From the NCBI GenBank assembly GCA_009602725.1, contig WELB01000190.1, forward strand, positions 71,038-83,351: 12,314 nucleotides of DNA. Reading direction: 5' to 3'. Below, piece after piece: positions 1-6,900 of this stretch. Position 1 is the first letter of the stretch. The number at the start of each line of letters is the position of its first letter. A program made the translations under genes and the position numbers. This DNA is from Spirogloea muscicola (taxonomy: Eukaryota > Streptophyta > Zygnematophyceae > Spirogloeales > Spirogloeaceae). The notes under the pieces are model-generated. The model was given only the letters and a program-made list of their open reading frames with translations. It did not search any database and was not told where the DNA came from.

Positions 1-475
1 CTGAGTAGTGTCGGAGCTTTTTCTGCTCAGCACCTCCCACTGCGTGGCCAGCAATGTGTGTGGAAGCGGAACTCTTGTATGCCTCAGTCACCACCACATC
101 AACCAAAGCTCGTGGGCCTCCGCCAGGTTGTACACCCACAATGTCCAGGGTGCGACGGTGATGGCCTCCCTGGGAATCCGTGGTGATGGGCATTACATTG
201 CTCACTTCAACGATGGCGCGGTAGCCGGCGTCGCGCATCAAGCCCGCCAGGGCGTCCCGTAGGAGATTGTGGACGCCCACCACACGGAGATGGGGCGGGG
301 GGAGGAGTTTCTTATTCTGCCCGGCAGGAACGGGCAGGCTGCCGAAAGCCGCGGCGCCCCAGACCGCGGGGCGCTTTGCCGTCCAGCGCGGTTTGCACCA
401 CTGATGAACGATTTTACGTGTACCAAACGAGTTGGCGACGCGGGCAGCGCCATCCCCAAGGGGTGAGCAGCCCGG
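1..475 (-). mobile_element. Retroelement-type PD-(D/E)XK nuclease-like ORF fragment, C-terminus beyond the left edge
   Basis: On the minus strand one frame stays open for 158 codons, from just after a TAG (476-478) to the window edge. It has no ATG near its upstream end, so it is either 5' truncated or an internal exon. In order it shows a helix with HNLLRDALAGLMRDAGY, a strand with AIVEVSN, then RRTLDIVGV, then RALVDVVVTEAYKS, and finally HIAGHAVGGAEQKKLRHYS. This order (HN..LRD..L...AGY, an acidic strand, LDI, VDV.VTE, then A..AE..K) matches what I know of the restriction-like endonuclease region downstream of reverse transcriptase in many non-LTR retroelements. No reverse transcriptase is inside the window. 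The U2 promoter region lies immediately upstream, in the opposite orientation. The family call rests on pattern recognition only; a free-standing nuclease-like gene or a decayed copy is also possible. Confidence 0.45.
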
Positions 476-653
476 CTAACGTCGGGTAGTGTGGGCTTCG
501 GCCGTTCCGCTTAGAGCGACAGCCGCTCGTTTCCGAACGCTACTGGTGGTGGTGGGGCTAACACACAGGCCGTCCTGACACTGCGCCTCCTGGCTCCCGG
601 CAGCGGCCTACCGTTAAATCCCATGACAGGCGGGACGGCTCAGCTGTGGCCCC

Positions 654-720
654 GTCCCACCGTCGTATATCCCATAAGCGCTTGGGGGCCGTGCGGTCGC
701 TGCACCGAGCCTTACATATA
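654..720 (+). promoter_or_regulatory. Candidate U2 snRNA promoter: USE-like boxes and TATA-like box
   Basis: Plant snRNA genes use an upstream sequence element (RTCCCACATCG) and a TATA box near -30, with the spacing deciding Pol II versus Pol III use. Two USE-like boxes are visible: GTCCCACCGTCG at 654-665 (about -90) and ATCCCATAAGCG at 669-680 (about -75). A third related ATCCCAT begins at 618. A TATA-like TTACATATA sits at 712-720, about 24-32 bases before the RNA start. From the 669-680 box to the TATA there are about 32 bases, close to the four-turn spacing of plant Pol II snRNA genes, so this box is preferred although the 654 box matches the consensus better. The elements are seen; their activity is inferred. 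Confidence 0.55.
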
Positions 721-743
721 CCCCGGGCTTCCAGAGCTGGAGC

Positions 744-937
744 ATACCTTTCTCGGCCTTTTGGCTAAGATCAAGTGTAGTATCTGTTCTTATCAGTTTA
801 ATATCTGATACGTGACCCATCGGGTCACATGATATTAATCTAATTTTTCGGGGGGGCGGGACCCATAGGGGCAGCTTGCTGCTCGGGCCCGCCAGCGTCG
901 CCCCGGTATTGCACTACTTCCGGGGAGGGCACACCCC
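744..937 (+). ncRNA. U2 spliceosomal snRNA
   Basis: U2 snRNA is the RNA of the U2 snRNP, which pairs with the intron branch site and with U6 in the nuclear spliceosome. The 5' end ATACCTTTCTCGGCC is the plant-type start. Stem-loop I follows, then the branch-recognition GTAGTA at 777-782. Stem-loop IIa is perfect (GTGACCC/GGGTCAC, 812-828, loop ATC), with base pairs that differ from the common plant GTGGGCC/GGCCCAC in a compensating way. The Sm-type site AATTTTTCG is at 842-850. Stem III closes on a GCAGC-TTG-CTGC core. Stem-loop IV is CCCCGG/CCGGGG (901-925) around the U2B''-type loop TATTGCACTACTT. The length of about 194 is close to plant U2 (about 196). The exact 3' end is estimated from the terminal GGGCACACCCC. 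All core elements are intact, so it looks like a functional gene and not a pseudogene. Confidence 0.97.
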
Positions 938-947
938 AACAACCACC

Positions 948-967
948 AACCCCCCTCCGGGGGGGTT
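948..967 (+). terminator. GC hairpin just downstream of U2, candidate 3'-end signal
   Basis: A perfect inverted repeat (AACCCCCC and GGGGGGTT, 8-bp stem, 4-base loop) begins 11 bases after the predicted end of U2. It is followed by CCCAACGACCACAAAAACAAACA. No clear plant 3' box (CAN0-3AGTNNAA) was recognised, so the hairpin is the best visible candidate for 3'-end formation or termination. It could also simply be an extra stem of the precursor. Confidence 0.4.
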
Positions 968-1418
968 CCCAACGACCACAAAAACAAACAGGACGATGTT
1001 GCAGGGCCTCCAGCTCCAGTGGGTACTGAGCGGGTCAATCTGCTGTTGGTTAAGTAGACCTTCAGATGTGCTTGCCTTTGCTTTCGGCCATTGGCCTTCG
1101 TTTGTTCCAAATACACGACTTATCCTTCCAGCTGGGCCAAGCTTCAGAATGAGGCATGCAAACCATCACATCCAGGGGTGATTTATTCTCATGCATGACG
1201 GCACAATTGAAGGCCGAGGGCCGTTTGAGCACCCGCGAAACAGAGGAAGTGTGCTGCTTGTGGGAGGCGGTGAATGCCATTGGGGCAGCTTGCTGGCCAG
1301 TATGGAGCTCGCCGCCGGCAGCGCGGCCGCCGGCCGCGCTGCCGGCGCCGCCGCAACCGCCGCAACCGCCGCGCCCGGGCAGGCCCGCAATGGCCGGGGC
1401 CCGTCAAGGCCCGCCACC
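968..1418. other. Intergenic leader between U2 and the NTF2-like gene
   Basis: No recognisable gene occurs here. The frame of the downstream gene is open back to an ATG at 1191 and has another ATG at 1302 before the preferred start at 1419. From about 1310 the sequence is extremely GC-rich, with GCCGCC and AACCGCCGC repeats and a perfect hairpin that is listed separately. No convincing TATA box was seen before 1191. Confidence 0.6.
1313..1347 (+). promoter_or_regulatory. Perfect 16-bp hairpin in the leader or N-terminal extension of the NTF2-like gene
   Basis: The arms 1313-1328 and 1332-1347 are exact reverse complements (16 bp, almost all G/C, beginning CGCCGGCAGC) around a 3-base GCC loop. 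The left arm starts 11 bases after the A of the in-frame ATG at 1302 and the right arm ends 72 bases before the ATG at 1419. Such a stable stem in an mRNA leader would be expected to stall scanning ribosomes. A stem a dozen or so bases downstream of an AUG is known to favour initiation at that AUG. A role in start choice is inferred. Confidence 0.6.
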
Positions 1419-3025
1419 ATGGCGGCAGGCGCTCGCACCGGGCGGCTCTGCCTGGAATTACGCCGCCGCCGCAGCCTTTGGAGGACGGCGGCTGCGGCCA
1501 GCTCGGTGTTCCCCGTCGTGCCGCTGGACGGGGCCGGCTCCGACGCCGCGCTTCTCGACGGCCGGGGCGATGCGGCGGAGGTGGTGCTGCGCTTCTACGG
1601 CGCCATCAACCGGCGGGACGTCGATGCCGCAGTCGCCCTCGTTGCCGAGGACTGCATCTACGAAGACATGATCTACCCGCGGCCCTTTGTTGGTAGGCAG
1701 GTTCGCCCAAGGTCTTCCTCTCGCGGCGCTGGGAGACCGTGCTGGCCAGTCGCCACGCTCATGTGCGTGCATGCGCTCACCTGCTGCTTGTTATCATGCT
1801 GCTTCAGTCAAGAAAGAGAACGCGACCAGTGAGTGGAGTCTAGTTGGTCCATCGCCGTACAGAGACGGCCTACCAGCGCATCGCTTGCTGTGCTGCGTCC
1901 GCCTCAGCATTTGCGCTTTGAGAGCTGCCCATGTTTGTGTCACTCGGTAGCACCATTTAGTCTGCATAACGAGACAATGAGCCCTTCCACAAGCTGAGGC
2001 TTGTGACATGTACACGTCGTAGGTCGTCAAGCATGTGAAGCTGAGCATCGGTCCAGTCAACTCTTCTTCAACTGCTCAGCTTTTGATGTGTAACTGCAGG
2101 CTGTGCGGGCCCATTTTGAGAGCGTTCTAGCTGCACTACCACTCGGTATCAATTTTGCAGTGGACAACATCAGCAGGAACGACAAAACTGCCGTTGGAAT
2201 GACTTGGCATGCAGGTATACTTTCCCATGTGCAGGCTTGCAACGAGGCAGTGCTCCTCCTTGTGATAAGTGATTGTAGAGCAGAGCAGAGCTTCTCTGTC
2301 TACTGGAAGTACTGTTTGAAATGTTCACTGATTCCATCTGACATTGTGCTAGATGCTAGATGCTCGATGCTAGATGCTAGTTGCTAGTTGCTAGATGCTA
2401 GATGCTAGTTGTCAAGAACAAGTGCAGTCTTGAAGTCTGTTGATGGCCATATGTGTTCGTCAATGCAGACATTGATGGCAATGTCTTGCCTTTCAGCAAT
2501 GGCTGTAGCTTTTACCGCTGCGAGCCACGGGACAAGGAGCTCAAGATCGTGTAAGACATTTTGAACAGCGTCTTTTGACTCAGGGCAAGCCAGGCTGCAT
2601 GGCAGCTGTGATGCAGTGCATGTGCATCAAATAAATAAATAAATTATCAAAAATATATGGCTTCGCAAAGTGGGCTCTATGACAGCTCTGCTGTGATGCA
2701 ACTGGTAGTGGCTTGGATCAGTCAGCAGCACTTTGATCTACATTGTTGGGTTTATGGGCTCCAGCTATGGGCGGGACATTCCGGAGCACTCCATCAAGCC
2801 AGGAGCAACGACAGTGGTAAGAGCTTCTGCTCTATTCGCTAGCACACTGCTGCTCAGTGCTCGTCTTCGCTGCTCGCATGAAAGACAAACTATTTAACAT
2901 GGGTGATCCGTATCAGACCACATGTCTGCCTGCGTATTGCTGTTTGACTGAGCTGACTTGTCTTCCCACAGTTCATCGTGAAATTGGCGGCTACAATCAT
3001 CAAACGCTTTCCGTGGTTGATCTAG
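1419..3025 (+). CDS. NTF2/SnoaL-like domain protein, probably organelle-targeted (5 exons, 194 aa)
   Basis: Exons: 1419-1700, 2100-2214, 2469-2550, 2765-2816 and 2972-3025. Intron phases are 0, 1, 2, 0, and all introns are GT..AG. The start lies in an ideal Kozak context (GCCACCATGG). The first 35 residues or so are Ala/Arg/Ser-rich without acids except one Glu (GRLCLELRRRRSLWRT), like a chloroplast or mitochondrial transit peptide. Residues 51-177 form the domain: AAEVVLRFYGAINRRDV, then EDCIYEDMIYPRPFVGRQ, FAVDNISRNDKTAVGMTWH, LPFSNGCSFYRCEP and YGRDIPEHSIKPGATTV. These match the plant NTF2-like family pattern (VYEDL..RPF.GR, AVGV.WH, FS.GCSFY, YGRD..EP..KPG) as I recall it. The cone-shaped fold usually binds a small ligand or partner; no substrate can be assigned. 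In-frame ATGs at 1302 and 1191 could give longer N-termini, and an alternative 3' exon (3419-3575) is possible. It is not the nuclear import factor NTF2 itself. Confidence 0.87.
2347..2411 (+). repeat. Tandem 7-bp repeat (TGCTAGA/T), nine copies, in intron 2
   Basis: Nine consecutive 7-base units read TGCTAGA or TGCTAGT, with one TGCTCGA variant. They lie inside intron 2 (2215-2468) of the NTF2-like gene. The 7-base period recalls telomere arrays, but the unit differs from the plant TTTAGGG type. It is probably a polymorphic minisatellite. Confidence 0.95.
2629..2644 (+). repeat. (AAAT)4 microsatellite in intron 3
   Basis: Four AAAT units followed by TATC and an A/T-rich run lie inside intron 3 (2551-2764) of the NTF2-like gene. 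The array contains overlapping AATAAA hexamers. Green algae usually rely on TGTAA, so premature polyadenylation here is only a remote possibility. Confidence 0.9.
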
Positions 3026-3418
3026 GTTCTACTCTATAATCTTTCTAAGGTTAGGCAATAATAGTGAGGCGCTGCAAGACGTGCGAATTCGCGCGAATCG
3101 ACTGTTCTCATGCTCTCGTGACCCATTAAAGCACAGAGCTACTGAATCCTGAAGGCAGTAAAGCACAGATTGAAGATGCTCCACGTCATGAAAAGAATTC
3201 GCATGAAGTCCCCTTGTCAGCTCATCGCAGAATTGCACCTGCCAACATCCTGGCCATTGCCATCCTGGCCATTTACCACAATTCACTTAGGTACCTGCTC
3301 TGAGCACCTCGCACCTCCCTGCCGGTCGCTCCCTTGCAGCAGCCTCTGCCTTGCGCAGCGGGATTCCTCACGCGTGGTACATGCTACTACTCCTTCCCAG
3401 CCCCTTCAGATTGTCCAG

Positions 3419-3575
3419 ATTTCCTGGGCTGGCTTATCGCTCCTCATGGGAAAAGCTTTCAAATTGGACTCTGACGTTCTTTTGTGGGCTTGCTATAGCA
3501 GCAGCCCTCGCTCCCCTCCTGGAAGAGCTGCTTCTTTCAGGCGCTGGAATTGAAGTAGTGACCCGGGAGGGTTAA
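3419..3575 (+). other. Candidate alternative last exon of the NTF2-like gene (membrane anchor)
   Basis: An acceptor TTGTCCAG precedes a frame encoding FPGLAYRSSWEKLSNW, then TLTFFCGLAIAAALAPLLEE, then LLLSGAGIEVVTREG and a TAA at 3573-3575. A donor inside the last exon (CC|gtggtt after 3012) is phase 2 and joins this frame exactly: Phe190, a split Pro191, then 51 new residues, giving a 242-residue protein. The segment from NWTLTF to about LEELLL would be a single membrane helix. A second acceptor at 3400 (CTTCCCAG) keeps the same frame. Some plant NTF2-like proteins have hydrophobic C-terminal extensions, as far as I recall. Against it, the default 194-residue form already ends at the usual KRFPWL position. 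Confidence 0.35.
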
Positions 3576-3747
3576 GCAAGCGGCTGTCAGCTGCGACTCA
3601 GGAGTATCTGAAGTCGACGGACCTGCCAAATAGACCATATCTCAATCAAAGGGACGTAGCCTCGCACGCCTGGCTTGGCGGCCCGCTGCCACGGCCGCGC
3701 ACCGTCTCGCCTTGGCGCCAGGGGCCACAGTGGAACTGCCTCAAGTC

Positions 3748-3779
3748 TAAGTGAGATCTATAGTGTAAGTGAGATCTAT
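3748..3779 (+). repeat. Tandem duplication of TAAGTGAGATCTAT carrying a TGTAA poly(A)-type signal
   Basis: Two copies of TAAGTGAGATCTAT (3748-3761 and 3766-3779) are spaced 18 bases apart. Each contains the palindrome AGATCT. The junction creates TGTAA at 3764-3768, the usual poly(A) signal in chlorophyte green algae. It is 190 bases after the candidate extended stop (3575) and 740 after the default stop (3025) of the NTF2-like gene. It lies 185 bases before the TSN start, so the two transcription units would be close together. Confidence 0.6.
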
Positions 3780-3874
3780 TATGGGGACCCCCCATACCTG
3801 CTACCTCCTTCCCAACCCCCCCAGCTGGCCGGCCAGCCCCTGGCCTCACTCCGGCGGCCGCCGCCAGCTTCCAT

Positions 3875-3876
<2 letters not shown>

Positions 3877-3919
<43 letters not shown>
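3877..3919 (+). repeat. (GCC)n trinucleotide tract in the TSN 5' leader
   Basis: An uninterrupted 43-base run of GCC/CGC units (about 14 copies) ends 33 bases before the TSN start codon. It is most likely part of the 5' untranslated leader. On the other strand it is a CGG tract, so it should be length-unstable and structure-forming. Confidence 0.93.
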
Positions 3920-3920
<1 letters not shown>

Positions 3921-3952
3921 GCCTCGTGGCGCGCGGACGCGGCGAGGGCAGC

Positions 3953-6900
3953 ATGGCGACGGGCTGGCTGCGCGGCACCGTGAAGGCGGTGCCGTCCGGC
4001 GACTCGCTGGTCATCATGGGCGCCGTCAAGAGCGGGCCGCCGCCAGAGAAGACCATCACCCTCTCCTCGCTCATGGCCCCCAAGTTGGTGAGGTGCCCCG
4101 CGCGCGCCGCAGCCCCGACGAGCTCGGCGGCCTGCAAACTCTCATGTGCCTTGCGGCGGTGAGGATATCCTGGATGAGCTAGCTCGCTCATGACCCCCTC
4201 CTGCTGAAAGGGGGCCATTGTGATCTGTTGTACTACCGGTACGTCCTTCAAGATCCTGCTGCAGACCTCTTATCACAACAAGCAAATATGAATACATGTC
4301 TTATCATCTGAGTCTTCCTGCAGGCGAGAAAGGACACGCTGGACGAGCCATACGCCTGGGCCAGTCGAGAGAGCCTCCGGAAGAAGTGCATCGGAAAGGT
4401 GCGTAAGTATCTCACTGTAATGTTTTGCTCTTTCTGTACAAGACCAGGCTGTGCAATGAGCAATTTCTTGTTTCCGCGAGTCCGCATTCTCAAGTTCAGC
4501 AAGTCACTTCAGTCACAACAACATGGAGCCTCCAAATGGAAAAGTTGGACAACCATAAGCTTGACAATGCTCATGCACACGTAAAATGCTTATGCATGCA
4601 TTTAGGATAGCTTCGAATGATCTACAGAGCAGAAAATAACGTCAAACTGATTGAGCAAGTGTTTAGTAGTAGGCAGATCAGAGGATATTGCAATTAGTGG
4701 AGAATGCTGCAAGTGGTGCACGTCCTATGCTTGACAAGTTTGTTGCTGAGCTACCAGGATGTGATATTCAAAGTGGACTACGCTGTCCCTTCTATCAAGC
4801 GCGAATTTGGATCCGTCTTCATGGGGGACACCAATCTGGCACTGGCAGTCGTGGCAGAGGGCTGGGCCAAGGTCTGTGACGTGCCAAGCTGCAAGTCACT
4901 GCAAAGAACTTATCAGAAGTCAATCTTTGCGAATTGCCTCAATGCATCACAATTTTTGGTCCCATGCAGCCAAATCACGTGCCTAGAGGAGAACTTTTAA
5001 GCAGAGTTCCGGTCTGAGCAGTTTCTCTAAATAAACAGCCGCATCCTTTTGTTACTGAAAATAGGCTGCGGCTGCAATGCACAGGTCAAATCTCAAGTAG
5101 GAGCTGGTGAAGCTTCTCCTTACCTTGTAGAGCTGCAGAATGCAGAGGAGCAGGCGCGCACACAAGGTCTTGGAATGTGGAGCAAGGTTGCAACCAACGT
5201 CTTCTTGATCCTAACAAGGAAGGGCGTGCTTAAAGAAGCGTCTGCAAGCTCCTTGTCTGTCCTTGCACAAAAGTACTTGGCAAGTGACAGAATCTCCCAG
5301 TATCTCACAGATATTTGTACAAATTGTGCAGGTCCTAGAACATGGAGTTTTAAGCATTGCATCATCTTGACGCTAGGCTTGTCTTAATTCATTGACTCCT
5401 GCAGACCCCTGGGGCTGCCGATGTGTCCATCAGAAACATTCCTCCTTCTGGAGTTGGCCAGGACAACAGCTTTGATGTTCAGGGACTCTTGGAATCCAGC
5501 AAGGGCAAGCCACTCCCAGCAATTGTAGAGCAAGTCCGTGATGGCAGCACAGTGCGAGTGCTCCTACTTCCCAGCTTCCAATACGTCCAAGTTTACATCG
5601 CGGGTATCCAGGTCAGCCTTCCAGACTGGTAATTCAAAAGTCTTGTGGACTGTATCCTGATGGCTGTCCCTAGACTCTTAGTAGCAGCCACTGTGGACTG
5701 TACAAAATTACAGTCGTGGGTGCAGTCGAGAGCCCTTTGAGCAGCAGTCACGAGTCTTACCACCCAATACCTCTTCCTGCAACAGTCGCCCTCAATGGGG
5801 AGGAGGCCATCTGGTGCTGAGGCCGTTACAGAAAACGGGTCAGCAGAACCTCCTGTAGTAAATGGCACTGCAGAGACGACTCCAGGGGGACCGATGACCT
5901 CCGCCCAACGGCTGGCTGCAGCAAATACAATGCAGGAAAAGACAGAAGAGAATCCTGAGCCGTTTGCAAGGGAGGCTAAGCATTTCACAGAAGTCCGCTG
6001 CCTTCATCGAGATGTACGTGCTTGGAAGTGCAGATCCTGTCCTTGTGCTTCGTGAACAGCTCATATTGCTCTTGCATCCCTACCATACCAGACACTAGTA
6101 CTTCTTGTTGGTGTATATAGCTCTGATCTACTGGGTCGAGTTGTGCATGTTAACTGACGCTGAGGGGCACATGTTCTTGAATCAGATCAGAGTGGTTCTG
6201 GAGGGGGTGGATGGGAAATTCAACAACCTGATTGGCTCTGTCTACTTTCCTGACGGAGACACAGCCACCAACCTTGGACCACTCCTCATAGCTCAGGTAC
6301 CCAACATTGAGTTGTCCTTGCAACTTTGTAGTCAAATTTCTTAAGAGGAATATCTAGCAATATGACTGCCAGTGTCAGCCTTCTGCATGCACAAAGAGGC
6401 TGATAAATACTTACTCCCTGTGTGGACCAGGGTTTGGCAAAAGTGGTCGAGTGGAGTGCCAATATGCTGGAGCCAGAGGCAAAGCAGGCATTGAAAAAGG
6501 CAGAATTGGCAGCCAAGCAGGAGAAATTAAGGATATGGACCAACTTTGTTCCCCCGCCATCAAATTCTACTGCCATCCGGGACGACAATTTCACTGGGCA
6601 GGTGCACCTCTTCAGTCCCAATCGAACACACTTTTGAGGGCATTGACGATCTTGACCTGAATGAGAGACAGCGCGAAGCAAGGTTGCCTAACCATACGTG
6701 CTGCTGATTTAAGCTCGAGAATCTTTGTTGATAGCTAGTTTTCTCTGACAGTCAGCAACAAAAGTAGGTGAGGTTTCGACCATATAGCTATATGCACGTT
6801 GATTAGATGAGTTCATGGCAACATGTGCAGGTCATTGAGGTGGTGAGTGGGGACTGCCTCGTTGTGCTTGATAGTGGCGTCCCGCCTACCAGCCCGCTTG

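Larger units (their letters stand above)
3026..3952. other. Interval between the NTF2-like stop and the TSN start
   Basis: No independent gene is supported. It holds a GCGAATTCGC palindrome (3083-3092), two TAAAGCACAGA copies (3127-3137, 3159-3169), an exact 13-base repeat CATCCTGGCCATT with period 15 (3246-3273), a possible extra exon (3419-3575), a tandem repeat with a TGTAA signal (3748-3779) and the GCC tract of the TSN leader (3877-3919). The TSN promoter must lie here, but no clear TATA box was identified. Confidence 0.6.

Noticed and set aside
614-820. Minus-strand and plus-strand open frames across the U2 gene
   Set aside because: They overlap the strongly structured U2 RNA and its promoter, so they are chance frames.
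2103-2387. Separate 94-codon gene starting in the NTF2-like region
   Set aside because: It is exon 2 of the NTF2-like gene read through into intron 2.
2629-2644. AATAAA-type polyadenylation signal
   Set aside because: It is part of an AAAT microsatellite inside an intron whose flanking exons join cleanly.
3646-4251. Minus-strand 201-codon open frame with a run of alanines
   Set aside because: It lies antisense to TSN exon 1 and its leader. The alanine run is the reverse of the GCC tract, and no domain is visible.
4617-4650. Possible C/D-box snoRNA in TSN intron 2 (ATGATCT then CTGA)
   Set aside because: The C box matches only 5 of 7 positions, the boxes are only about 25 bases apart and no terminal stem is present.
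5049-5387. Separate 112-codon gene
   Set aside because: It is TSN exon 4 with intron sequence at both ends. The exon fits the domain order of TSN.
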